Shown here one piece after another: positions 12,727 through 23,978 of a DNA stretch of 64,000 bases. How positions within the stretch are numbered: position 1 is the stretch's first letter; the number at the start of each line of letters is the position of its first letter. Both the position numbers and the translations under genes were made by a program. The notes under the pieces are model-generated. The model was given only the letters and a program-made list of their open reading frames with translations, did not search any database and had not been told where the DNA came from. Source of the stretch: Isoetes taiwanensis (taxonomy: Eukaryota; Streptophyta; Lycopodiopsida; Isoetales; Isoetaceae); the NCBI GenBank assembly GCA_021234155.1, contig JAJEKV010000032.1, forward strand, positions 4,719,835 to 4,783,834, written 5' to 3'.

Positions 12727-12760
12727 TCCGGCATCTTGAAGTGTCTAAAAGATATGATAC

Positions 12761-14245
12761 TTTTAACAAGGACGACTAAATGGATTATGTTTTGATTGTT
12801 CGTCATTAAGACTGACTGCACTATAGAATTGGGTAAGTGATACAGGTAGAATCATGTAGAAATTGTTAGTGGAACTTAATCTCTGCATAATTTTAATCAT
12901 CGCTGGTGATCACAGTTTTTGCAAATTGTGTGATAGTATGTGTAGCTGAGTTTTTTTGCGTACTATCACAGTTGACGCATGGCTGTGTATAACATACTTT
13001 TGCACATTGTGGAATATAATTTAAACAAGGAATTTGAAGCGCTCGAATGATAGCCTTCGTTTTTCTTTTTGCAGAAGAGCAAGCTGTGATATGCTCATCG
13101 ACAATAGAGACAAGCATGTAAGTGTGTACCATATTGTAATCTGCAACTTGCTACAGTTTCTCGAGTTATTTAAGTCTATTTAATAACAAGTCTATTTGTA
13201 TGTATGTAGAAAAGTAGCCACATTCATCGCAATTGTAGCTTTAGAGGTCTCCATTCGCACCTCTACTTTATGCAACTTACTACATTTCTGACTCCAGTTC
13301 CTTCTTTAACAGTTTGTAAAGCATATTGGAATGTTTTTGAATAGCCCTCGTACAGCCATAAAATTGGATCATCTAGACAACAAATGCTCTATCTATAAGT
13401 TAATGTTCGTATTTGTGATGGTAGAGCTATCTAGAAACAACATAAAATGACTCGGCTATTTTTACCAGCACTGAAATAACCACATGAACAAATTGTTTAA
13501 ATAAGAGCAACTAATTACACAAGTACATTGATTATATCGCCCTTCACAATAGACATAATTGCATAGTTTAATATGATTGAATCATGGTGTAAAAGAACAA
13601 TCATATGACATATATCCTTGAGGACATCATGCAACCTTTCAATCTGTACCCCTAATAAACAAGTTGTGTTAATGTCCAATATGCAATAAACATATAATTT
13701 GATGCCACGGATAATTACATTCTTAGACATTGATATACTTTTCTATTTTGCTACCGACATACAGATATAGAGCGCAGCCTTTATCAAATATTGTTGTAGA
13801 AGTACTTATATGATTTTGCTAGAAGATTTTATCATTTAGCTTTTGTCACGTATTTGCACAGCTTTATAGACATATACTGATTAATACTTTTGCCTTTCGC
13901 TTCTTCAGCTAAAGTTTGACTTCTTTAGCAATTGATATGCGATGTTGAGTCTTAATAATCACGCTTTATTTGTCTTGCAGGTTATTTTTGGCCTGTACAA
14001 AATTTGCCATCATATATGGATGCCTCGATATTGCCCAAGATGTACCTTGCTATAGGAAGGTCCTTAAGATCGCGTGTTTATTGATATTCTGCCCGACGTT
14101 CATTAAACATCTTGGAACATCATAATCTGCATTTTATTGACAATAATAGGTCTGTTTGCATCTGCATCTTGATGCAACTTCTTTACCAATATTACCAAAG
14201 CACGAATTGGTCCTTTTGTACCATTGGGTCCTCTATTCTTAGTAT
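12761..14245. other. Unassigned DNA with weak exon-like pieces
   Basis: A 44-base piece at 13075-13118 sits between a TTTTTGCAG acceptor and a GTAAGTG donor. Another open stretch follows a TTTGTCTTGCAG acceptor at 13980. Neither gives a recognisable protein. They could belong with the exon debris at 9.4-10.9 kb, split by the LINE insertion. Otherwise nothing is seen. Confidence 0.25.
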
Positions 14246-14959
14246 TTGTATGCATTCACTAAGAAAATGAAAGCATGTATTCATACATGCCCTGTACAAT
14301 TTCCATTACAGTTAATACATGCCTTCGTTCCAGACCCTAAAGCCCAGTATGTGGGCACAAGTGATGCCTCAGTACAGACACTAGATACAGAATTACAGCC
14401 ACAGAAGAAACATTGTGTTGAAGTGGAAGTGCAGACATTGGAAAGGGAACATGTTGAGGTGGGCGTACAGACATCTCCACAATCCCAAGGGGACCAGGAG
14501 TCACAGTGCCGAGCTAGCAGACAGGAGCAGGCTGCCTCAGTATCTTCTGTTACTAGGAGCCTGAACTTGCGTATTATAGGGGTTGCAGAGGCAGAAAATG
14601 ATGCCCTTTCTGATATGGATGCTGCTTTGCATTTTTTCACTGATGTCATGCATGTGAAGGCTGGTGGAGTTGTCTCCGCTACTAGGGTGGGAGCAGCAAG
14701 ACCTGATCGTCCTCGCCATCTTTTGGTTCGGTTTCAAGACACTCTTAGCCGCTTACATGTTCTTCAGCATGGAAACCATCTCAGAGGGACTAGTTTCTCA
14801 GTACAGGAGGACCTCTCCCCTCTTCAATTGTGTAACTGTAAGGAGGAGCTCTGCAAGGTGAGGGCAGCCCGCCTGGAAAAGAAATGGGCGGTGTACAGGA
14901 GAGGTGCAGCAATTATTCTAGATCAATGGCCTTCCAATCCTTGGACTGGCTATGTCTAG
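14246..14959 (+). CDS. LINE ORF1p-like protein (Transposase_22-type RRM)
   Basis: The 237-residue open frame has a low-complexity N-terminal half with repeated V-E-V-x-V-Q-T segments (residues about 45-80), then an L1 ORF1p-like RNA-binding part from about residue 105. That part shows LNLRIIGVAEAEND, a helix with AALHFFTDVMHV, ATRVGAARPDRPRHLLVRF and HLRGTSFSVQEDLS, followed by the basic AARLEKKWAVYRRG. L1 ORF1p binds its RNA as a nucleic-acid chaperone; activity here is inferred from layout only. The true start may lie downstream, since the first 25 residues look unlike the family. It is intact, with no stop over the conserved part. Confidence 0.75.
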   Translation: MYAFTKKMKACIHTCPVQFPLQLIHAFVPDPKAQYVGTSDASVQTLDTELQPQKKHCVEVEVQTLEREHVEVGVQTSPQSQGDQESQCRASRQEQAASVSSVTRSLNLRIIGVAEAENDALSDMDAALHFFTDVMHVKAGGVVSATRVGAARPDRPRHLLVRFQDTLSRLHVLQHGNHLRGTSFSVQEDLSPLQLCNCKEELCKVRAARLEKKWAVYRRGAAIILDQWPSNPWTGYV

Positions 14960-15160
14960 ATAATTTTAGAACCATAATTTTACCACTAGCATTAGCATTA
15001 TGTTATCTTATTCCTGATAGCCTTTTAATATTTGATTATTGTGTTTGGTGATGGGGTCTAGTCCCCAGGTTTTAGATGGGCTATTGCCCTTGCATGTGCC
15101 ATCCCATAACTCGTTGGGTTCCCGTGGACGTAAAAATTCATCTTATCTTATCTTATCTTA
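14246..15160 (+). mobile_element. ORF1-only LINE derivative with (TCTTA)n tail
   Basis: An ORF1-type protein frame is followed after only about 80 bases by a LINE 3' end (GGGTTCCCGTGGACG, then TAAAAATTCA) and a (TCTTA)n tail at 15141-15160. No endonuclease or reverse-transcriptase sequence lies between ORF1 and the 3' end. The terminal motif matches the autonomous-type copies at 35.1 kb and 48.1 kb (GTCTCCGTGGACGATAAAAA). This looks like an internally deleted, ORF1-only non-autonomous LINE, comparable in layout to mammalian HAL1. The 5' boundary is not resolved. Confidence 0.65.
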
Positions 15161-15645
15161 TGTTTTACACAAAGATCATAATCACATCAATCCTAATTGG
15201 TCTAGGTAATGAGCTTTGCAAGCCTCTTCTTGGTCCATGTACAATTCATAAACAAAACAAAACAACACAAAACAAAACCCCACGTTCAAACCATTAATAA
15301 GCCCCGACACATAAAATGACCCAACAAGAACCATGAAAACGAAACGACAACAAGAACCATGAAAACGAAACGACAACAAGAAACATGAAAACACATTCTC
15401 GGGCCACCGTAGGGCAACCCTCCGTGCGCAGCACCTTGTTTGTTTTGAAAAGCATCAATCTTCTTTGCACCCATCATCATTATAATAATAACAAATTTAT
15501 TGTGGCAGAATCACAACGGCCCTCTCTATTGACTACCTGTGTTTGAGCCAATAATGGGTAATGGTTGCAACGCCACTTACGTGGGATTTCTGCCCGATGT
15601 TCAACCGCTTAATGAAAAAGCACATTAAATTAAACACATGGTACC

Positions 15646-15648
<3 letters not shown>
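15161..15648. repeat. Unassigned DNA with a 26-bp tandem repeat
   Basis: Between 15325 and 15395 a 26-base unit (CAAGAACCATGAAAACGAAACG...) is repeated about 2.7 times, the last copy diverging. Just before it lies an A/C-rich low-complexity run. No gene is recognised. Confidence 0.55.
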
Positions 15649-15677
<29 letters not shown>

Positions 15678-15730
15678 GTTGAAGGCAAGTTTTTTATTAA
15701 AATAAGGAATGGTACAAAAACCTTATTAGG
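15649..15730 (-). mobile_element. Probable L1-type 3' end with poly(A) (poly(T) on plus strand)
   Basis: A 29-base T run is followed by GTTGAAGGCAAGTTTTTTATT. On the minus strand this reads AATAAAAAACTTGCCTTCAAC then poly(A), close to the 3' end of the L1-type remnant at 62.4 kb (AAATACTGCCTTCAATAAAAAAA). No coding part could be tied to it, so it is a short 3' fragment at most. A similar AATAAACTAATTTCGTCC then poly(A)-like end may occur near 16760-16807. Confidence 0.4.
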
Positions 15731-15970
15731 ACCCCTCAAAGGGCCAGATAGGAAGAATTTACCCATAACAACTATGATGACAGTAGTTTGGATACAAAAA
15801 GATTCAATATTCCGTTGGAAGCCCTGCTCAACGGAATTTTTCGAGAAGTCAAGTTTCCCACATTCAATATTGTATAGATGAAAGTGGCATGACATTTGCA
15901 CAAGGAATGTGTGACGTTCTCACCATGTAAGATGCCCTGATCATATACGAATAGGAGATTCCCTCATGTC

Positions 15971-16037
15971 AGCATCTAACTCGCTAATATGAGGCCATCT
16001 ATCATATTAGCGAGTTAGATGCTAATATGATAGATGG
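15971..16037. repeat. Two overlapping perfect inverted repeats
   Basis: Hairpin 1 pairs 15971-15992 with 16002-16023, 22 perfect base pairs around a 9-base loop. Hairpin 2 pairs 15995-16011 with 16021-16037, 17 perfect base pairs, again with a 9-base loop. They share the segment 16002-16011 and exclude each other. Nothing coding overlaps. Confidence 0.9.
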
Positions 16038-16199
16038 GGAGGTATAGATATCTCATTGTCTCGTCTCCTTCAGGATCAATTCAGCTGTAGAAGCATATAA
16101 CTACATAAGCACGTGACAATGATATAATAAACAGACTCACCTCAAATGGTGGAATCACCATATTACATACTACTACAAGTACATATGCATCAACCATAA

Positions 16200-16690
16200 C
16201 ATGAGGATATTATATCCAGGCCCAGACTCTTGGGGAATCGATTTACAACTTGGTCCTCAAGAGGTCAAATAGATAGAATGTATAACAACGGCTTGGGCTG
16301 ACAAAGAAACAATGGTCGTTGGGTAGTCCAGTCCATCTGCCCGTCCGCCCCTCCCCTACATACTTTGTAGATATCTACATACTTTGTAGATATGTTGAAA
16401 AGTTTTAGGACTTGACTGTAGTCTGCCAGGGATATAGTCACGAAAACTACTCCGGGGTTGCATCTCTCTTGGCTCGATGAGGCAGGAAGAGACTTCCTCT
16501 CTTCGAAAGTACATGCCAATTGCAGATGGCCAGAGGATCGTGGTTTTCCTTGTCCATACTCGATCTAACCTCACTAAGGCAATGCATCACTTAGGAGGTC
16601 AAATCGATACCTTGTCAACTCGGAGTAATAAGTTATTAGGTCTAGCTCATAGAGGTCTCCCAGTAGTAAAAGCATGCCAAGAGAACAACT
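16200..16690 (-). mobile_element. Diverged fragment of the TGTGACG-family LTR
   Basis: This stretch shares a series of blocks, in the same order, with the LTR at 53423-54969. They include the TACTTTG(C/T)AGATA block, ACTACTCCGG then GGTTGCATCTCTC, the G-A-GAGGATCGTGG block and TCCATAC(C/T)CGA. An 18-base piece (CTACATACTTTGTAGATA) is locally duplicated near 16356-16391. Neither terminus is preserved. Confidence 0.6.
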
Positions 16691-19524
16691 GCATTTGAGG
16701 ACTTGTCCACATGCCTTTCTTTCCATCAATTAGCCTTCAAACCAACACCTTTTCTTTTCTTTTTTCTTAAAGGACGAAATTAGTTTATTAATTTTAAAAA
16801 AAAAAAATCCCCAAAATCTGTTTCCAGACTTCCATCCTTGATATTCCTGACTGGAAATACCAAGTCTGCCTTTAGCAGCCCTAGAACATTGACAGGAACA
16901 ATATTCCTAGGCCAGGATAAGGACATAACATTATTACCTTGGAATTATACCATATTTTTCAAAAGAAAAACTTATATTCCAAGTACAACATTAATACAAC
17001 TATATTCCTCATGAATGCTATGAGTTTTTCCAAATTGAAACCTATAAAATCATCCCAGTAACATGGTACGACAAGACTATAATGTAATACATAGTTCTGA
17101 GTTTCAAATATGATCTCTGATTTCCCAATGGAATAATCTTACTTGCAGTCTTGTTTTTTGAACCATCAGCTTAGAAAGATAGATGCATCAAAGCATGGAG
17201 CAAGAAACCTGGTTACCTGCAGTTAGAACCAAAGGACAGTTAGCCTTAATCAGGGTAAAAGCCTAAGCTACTAACAGGTAAGCTATAGGTTTCTTGGGTA
17301 TTCCCCTTCACCATGTCTTTAATGGTAATAGTGTATGCATGCAAACCTGGAGAACAACTCAGATTTATGTAAAGCAGAATAATATGTGGCCAGAATTGCC
17401 CTATAAGTTCTTTTTGTAGCAATATGGACTCCCTTACCTTAGAGTCAAACATGGAGTACAGCTTAAAACCGTGTATTTTCTGCCATAGATCAGTGTAGCC
17501 ACATTCAATTTAAAGCCCTTTATCAACCATGTCCATTTATCATACCTATTTTCTAGCAGGGATCTTACCTTCAATTTTTGATCCAGCATGCGGGTCAGCA
17601 TGGATTTACTTTAGGTTAGTATAATCCCTAAATATTACCAGCAAGAACAACATCAATGCGTTTTGCAACAGTCCAGTCATGTTAAATTTTCCCCAGCCAA
17701 ATGCTTTAGCCATCAAACAAGTTACTCTCATATCAGACCTGCTGTGAATCATATTATATTGTGGCCAGCTATTTTTGAATGGTATGCTCCTTGGAGACCC
17801 TGTTCCCTTATGATCTCAGAATTTTCAAATGCCTGCATCTATCTTGCTCATGCACAAGCACACCTATGCACTAGAGAGCATTTGTCTCAATTTCTCCTGT
17901 GCAGGTTAATCATTCTAACAAATTTATAGCATATTTATTACTACAATTCCATTAACTTAGTGCAATAACTCCGATCATATACCTATGTAGCATATCTGCT
18001 TAATCTTAGAATCTCCTATCCAGTCAAAGCTTAATAACCTTTTCGTGGTCAAGCATGCAATATGCAATGGATTTATCTCATTTTGTCCACATGTTCCAGT
18101 CCATAATAATCACATTACTGTACATCGAGCATCAAAGACTAATGTCTACATCTTTATTCTGTAAACATGGATTCCAGCTTTGTTTCCTTATGTAATTCTT
18201 GCTTAAAACCATAGCACGTCATTTATTCCTATAGATCTATCAGAGTAAAGCTCAGAACATTGCACATATCCACATCGATAATTAAAATGCATGCACATCT
18301 TATTATCTTTTCATGTTTCATTTCTGCCAGTATTTTCCCTATAAAGCATTCTAGATATATAAATCAGCATAAATGCATTTTAGTTAGAGATAACCTGAAT
18401 AGTTTGCGCTCCATTGGGAATCCCTTTGTGTTATTTAGCCACTGCTCCATTCCAGTGCCATTTTTGGAGTCAACCTCCTTGTTGCAAGGGATTTCACCTT
18501 CAATCTCTTTCTGGTGGCAAGCTCGAACACAACAGAATATGCAAGCATTCACACTCCACACATACACAAGATCGGAACTAGCATTCTTTGCATGAATAGC
18601 TTCATGTTATGCCCAAGACGGAACTGTACCAAGCGTCGGCATTCATGACGGATTGCCGAAACCTCCTGCTCTGCTGCCCTCTTTTGTTGACGGCTTTGAT
18701 AAACAAACCCTAGAGGTCGTTGCTGGAAACCCTAGAAAGTGTTTTAGGTCTACAAGAGATATTCGAATATATCTACAATGATCAAAATCCACAACCATTG
18801 AACTACAATAAAGGTATAACCATATTGTATCATTATATCACTGAACGATTGTTTCCATTGTGTTAGAAGGGATATGCTCCCACCTTTAACTACTTAATTA
18901 TACTTCAAACCTCATGGTAACATGATAGAAATACAAGGCCATATAATAAAAAATAACATGGCATTGCATTAAACAAGCATTGCATTGCATTGAAAGTACA
19001 GGTCGTCTGCATCTTTAAACTGTAAGACATCTAATTATATTGTGCTAGGGATATGCTTCCCAGCAACACATATACCTCATAATGTTGCAGGCCTCATGGT
19101 ATTCTGATCCAAACATGATCAATAATAATAATAATAATAAAAAAAAAAAAAAAAAAAAAAACATTACAAGAGATACATATCTCATCTAGCTATGTATACA
19201 TAAGAAAGTGCTCCCGAAACATAAGCCTAAAGCATTATGTACTTACTCCAGCATGGAAGATTAATGATAAGAATTAATTTGAAGATACTAAATCCAGATA
19301 CGGTCTCTCACTTCCTTCCCGAGGGGGGAGATTTAAAAGCTATCAGTATAATAGCCTCGGCTATAGCAATAACACTACGAACTGGTGAATAAATGCCTTG
19401 AAAAATGTGTAGCCTATGACGCTCCTAGATTGACCACAGTAACTAACCAAACCCTAGATAAAATGCATTCTGCTTAGTTGGGGCTCATACACCAGGATAG
19501 GATGCCAAGAGAACCAATTGACTA
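16691..19524. other. Unassigned intergenic DNA
   Basis: No gene is recognised on either strand across 2.8 kb. Open frames are short and lack family motifs. A mixed (AAT)n plus poly(A) run lies at 19121-19161. Confidence 0.45.
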
Positions 19525-19529
19525 TCTAG

Positions 19530-19976
19530 TGTTGATGTTTGGGGTTCTTGGCATCACCTTGCAGCAGCAGTCCATGACTGCCGGATGCCACAGGGCTGCC
19601 ACAAATGCTCATGGATCAACAAAAGAAGGTGGGAAGAAACTCCAAGAACAAGAACAAAGCAAAGAATGAACAAAACTGAACCATATTGATGCTCCAAAAG
19701 GAGGTGCTCCAAAACGTGAGCGAAAACCTAAACAATGAGAGGAAATGCTCTCTCTAAATAGTAGAGCAAAACCCTAACCCTAACTGATATCTCACCGTCC
19801 ACAGATCTAGGCTAAATCTAGGCCATAGATCGTGGGGTCCAATATGACAAATACATGTGGCCTATGCCACCTACCACATATGTGGGCTAAATCTGGGCCC
19901 TAGATCAAGTGGTCCAATGTGATAAATACATGTGGCCTATGCCACTCATACATATGTTTAGCCCAAAGGGCTAACA
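19530..19976 (-). repeat. Family A 3' LTR
   Basis: 447 bp, TGTTGATG...GGCTAACA on the plus strand. It is followed inside the element by CTCCCCCCCACCACACC at 19977-19993, which on the element strand is a polypurine tract directly before the LTR. The left-flank target duplication is TCTAG. Confidence 0.92.
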
Positions 19977-22900
19977 CTCCCCCCCACCACACCAAACTAT
20001 GTAGAACCTTTAGAACAGCAGGTTAAACATTTACAACAGTGTTCAAAGTGAGGGGACATAATGAGAATGTCGCCGAAGTCTTGACCCAAAAATGCCAATG
20101 TCGATGAAGTACAAAAATCGTAAGAGGTTGAGAAGGTTGTCACCACTTCTCTTGAGCTTGCCACAAGCTCCTTTAAAGCCATAGAAGTCGAATCGAAGGT
20201 TGAGAAGGCTGTCACCACTTCTCAGAGAGCTTGCCACTAGCTCCGAATACATGCGCCAATCAAAGTGTCTTGAAAGGAGTTGAACAAAAATTTGGAAAGA
20301 AAATTTGTGGAAGGGGCGGAAGGTTCTAAGTCATCTTCACGCCAGTTTTGAACTGGAAAAGTTGAAACAAGGAGTTGAACTTGAAAGAGTTGAAACATAA
20401 GTGATTGAAGGAGCGGAAGGCCCTGAGTCATCTTCACGCCATTTGAACTTGAAAGAGTTTGAGCAGATAGTTGAACTTGAAGGAGTTGAAATTGAAGGGG
20501 CAGAAGGCCATAAGTCATCTTCACGCCATTGATTGAACTTGAAAGAGGCTCAACCGCCATGTATTATGGACGGCCGAGATGGATTGAAAAAAGTTGTCTC
20601 TCAAACGCCCTGCATTTGGGTCGATGAGGTAAGCTTGAATGTTGAGGAAAGATTGCTGTTTGTTGGTACAAGGGTGCAAAGAAGATCTCCAAGAATGCGG
20701 CAAAAGATGAGGCGTCCTCCAAAATGTGCCAAAAATATGTTCCAGGACTTCTTGCATGAAAAGAGATTGGAAGTTGTGCTTGAAGTCACGCCGTAAGGGG
20801 CCGTGACAATTTTGATGAACTCACGCCTTTGGGTCGTGATTTTGTTGTGGAAAGAGAATGATGCTGCTGGAATAGTAGGTTGATGAAAGTTGTACCTCCA
20901 AAGGTATAATGCCTCAAAAAGAGGTCAAGAAGTCACCATGAAAAAATCACGCCAAGGGGCCGTGATCGATTTGTGCATTCAGTAGCTCAGGAATGGTCTT
21001 AACATGCCGTTGGGCCATGTGAGGTTGATGTCTGAAAAAGGGCGGAAAGCTGCACGCCAGTAGTTGCTGATAGGCACGCTATATGTAGGACTTGATAGTT
21101 TGATGAAAAAAACTATTCAATAGAGGAAGAGGTGAAAAATATCAAAGAATATTTTTGCCCATCTTGAATGGTCTATGTGCCAAGTGTTTTTTTTTTTTTT
21201 TTTCCTCCAATGATGGTGTGGACCGCACGCTGAAACTGGTGCCACGCCCGTGGTCTGTGATGTTGAGGCCACGCCGTGGGGGCCGTGGTTCACGCTGTGA
21301 AGATATTGAAGACGCGAAGCCACGCCGTGATGGCCGTGGGCTTCTACTAAGGTTTTGCAGATGCACGCCTGGTAAGGTTTTGCTGATTGAAGCCACGCCG
21401 TGATGGCCGTGGGGCTCTTGATGCTCTGACGGAAGAGATTGATGTTATGACGGAAGAGCGGCCACGCCAGGATGGGCCGTGGGGTGAGGGTAGCACGCCC
21501 TGATCTGTTATGGCCTTGAAGCTTGTTGCCGTGAGAGTTGCAGAAAGGTCGTGTCGTGGAGACTCTATGAAGCCAAGGCCGTGGGTCGTTGAAGTTCTTG
21601 AGGGATGGGCTATGCCGTGATGAGCCGTGGTCTTAGTTGCTTGTTTGGCGTGGAAGTTCTCAAGGTCGGAGAAGCCACGCTGTGACGGCCGTGGGCTTGT
21701 GTTGATGCAGACCAAAAACTTGGAGAAAGATCAAACACTCTGTTTGCTGGTGGTGAGACTAGAAAACACCGAGCGTGCTTATGTTGCAAAAGGAATGGGG
21801 CAGGGCAGAGTGATGTATCCCCTTTCCGAGCATGTCCCGTTGGAGACGAAGGGAGGCCTCAATCTTGAAGCGGTGGTCCAGAGATTTGACTGGTGATGTA
21901 GTGCGAGTCAGATTTGGGGCCCGACTGATTTGGCGAGCCCAAGATGTCCAAGTGAAAATTTTCGAGCTGGACTGTGGCAGAAGAGGATCCGAATACATGC
22001 CTGCAGAGCTTAATAACGTCGTTGAGCAAGAAAAATTGCGTGAGTCGTTGGGCCTCTGTCTTTGGAAAGAAGATCCGCGGCAGAGCCGCTGGGCCTCTCT
22101 GTGCGTAAGATCCGTGGTCGCGTAAGAGCAAGAACATTGCAGAAGAACCATTTGCAGCTGCATGGGTCGATTGTGGGGCCCTGCTATTTGTTGAAGGCCC
22201 AAATGTGTTGATGATGCTGCAAAATATGGTGATAAGTTGATGCTGGTGTGGATCCAAGTAGCCAAGGAAATAGCCCTGTTGCAGAGTGGTTTACGAAAAG
22301 AGTTTGATAGACTGAATGTGTGTGACCGCTGCTGCTGGGCCGATGCCTGCCCCCTACAGATGGCTTCAAGATGTTGCGAAGAGGGCTTTCTTACCGACCA
22401 ATGTTCGGATGCAGTAGAAAAGTTGAAGCAATAGACAGATGTGAACAGTCTTTGTTGTAAGAAGTCTTTGTTGTAACAGCTCCTTACCAGGTAAAGCACA
22501 GGACAGATGGATGTTTGCAGACCAAAGCAATGTTCTGCTTGCAAATTCGATGCAGAAAAGAACTGATAATCCCAGAATAGTGGGTGCCAACAAAATAGCT
22601 GGCTCTCTTAAAAATTGGAACAGGAACTCTTCTGCAGCAACAGACTACATAATTGCAAATATTCCTTTTGTTTTTTTTTTTTGTTGATGCAGGTAGAATG
22701 GAAGATGTGGATTCTTTGCTGTACTGATGAAGAAGTTGGTCCGATTTGCCTGAATATGGCTAATGCCTCGGATATTTTTCTGACTTGGTTGATGAAGCAA
22801 GGGCATGCAAGCTCCGGTGCTGTTGCTTTGCTCTTGAGAAAAGCCGGATGTAAGTTACCAATAGCCATGATCGAGATTTTAACAAAACAGCAGTGCCTTT

Positions 22901-23585
22901 GTTTTTTGCACATACAGCACCAAGGCTCAACTGAGAAAACTGGCTGGCTTGTCCATTGGGCACAAGACAACCACAGTAAATGCCACAAGAATAGAGCAGG
23001 AGAAATATGTTCGTGAGGAAATGGGAACGAAATTTGGCAGGTTCTGAAGAAAGCAAAATGGGATTTTGCCCCTTTTACGATTGGCCTCCTACTGAAAATT
23101 CTAAGGGCATCTTCAGCAAGATGGAAGACCCAAAACTCACAAAATCTAGATCACAGAGAACAAATTTGTGGCATGTGTGTATACGCCCAAAAAAATTAAT
23201 TGTACCACCTGTAGCAAGAAGTCGAATTTAATTGTACCGTTGGTAGCAAGAAGTCGAATGGGTACTGCAATTGAGGATAGAAAAATAGTGTCCATGATGA
23301 ACCCAAAAAGATGAAACAGATATATGCTCCTCGCTTGTATACAGAACAGAGGATAGCCAAATATAATGTCAAGAATGAACCAAATAATAACCTTAGATTG
23401 CAAAAATTCACTTCCCTCTTCTGAAATGTGGGCAAATATCACAGATCAGGATTGAGATATCAGAGATGAGGATTGAAGAAAGTGTCGATGTAGAACCAAT
23501 TTTTTTGCTTGAAAACTTTTGGAGATGCTTGAGAAGAGAACAAAGTATGATCATGAGCCCAAGAAACCCCGGCAATCGGCGCCAG
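19977..23585 (-). other. Family A interior: repeat-rich, non-coding
   Basis: No long reading frame with a family motif exists. Between 20260 and 20550 the phrases GAACTTGAAAGAGTTGAA and TCATCTTCACGCCA recur. Between about 21270 and 21700 a near-palindromic motif of the type CACGCCGTGATGGCCGTGG recurs at least six times. The stretch near 23470-23585 is the leader next to the primer site of the third LTR. The repeats suggest structured RNA, perhaps for packaging, but this is inference. Confidence 0.6.
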
Positions 23586-23976
23586 TGTTGATGTTTGGGG
23601 TTCTTGGCATCACCTTGCAGCAGCAGTCCATGACTGCCGGATGCCACAAGGCTGCCACAAATGCTCATGGATCAACAAAAGAAGATGGGAAGAAACTCCA
23701 AGAACAAGAACAAAAGAAAGAATGAACAAAACAGAATCATATTGATGCTCCAAAAGGAGGTGCTCCAAAACGTGAGCAAAAACCTAAACAATGAGAGGAA
23801 ATGCTCTCTCTAAATAGTAGAGCAAAACCCTAACCCTAACTGATATCTCACCCTCCACAGATCTAGGCTAAATCTGGGCCATAGATCGTGGGGTCCAATA
23901 TGACAAAGACATGTGGCCTATGCCACCTACCACATATGTGGGCTAAATCTGGGCCCTAGATCAAGTGGTCCAATGT
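23586..23976 (-). repeat. Third, truncated family A LTR
   Basis: About 391 of the 447 bases are present; the last 56 or so are missing where the family B element begins. It differs from the two identical outer LTRs at several positions. On its left is a tRNA-Asp-type primer site (plus strand CCCCGGCAATCGGCGCCA at 23567-23584), so it was a real 5' LTR of a minus-strand element. Confidence 0.85.
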
Positions 23977-23978
23977 AG

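Larger units (their letters stand above)
11407..12760 (-). mobile_element. 5'-truncated LINE with (TAA)n tail
   Basis: This minus-strand non-LTR retrotransposon keeps the C-terminal half of its reverse transcriptase and a terminal zinc finger. The end near 11475-11510 reads CATGGTCTCTCGAGGCCC then AAGTGAGCAATAGACA, followed by a (TAA)n tail at 11407-11467 on the element strand. The end style matches the LINE copies at 14.2, 33.1 and 48.1 kb, though its sequence is more diverged. Homology ends near 12745-12760, so it is a 5'-truncated copy. No target duplication was identified. Confidence 0.8.

Noticed and set aside
19121-19161. (AAT)n plus poly(A) run as a LINE tail
   Set aside because: No LINE 3' motif or coding remnant lies beside it on either strand, so it is left as a simple repeat.
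21347-22544. Several long overlapping frames on both strands
   Set aside because: They lie in the GC-rich, repeat-rich interior of a non-autonomous LTR element and contain no domain; the open frames follow from base composition and repeats.
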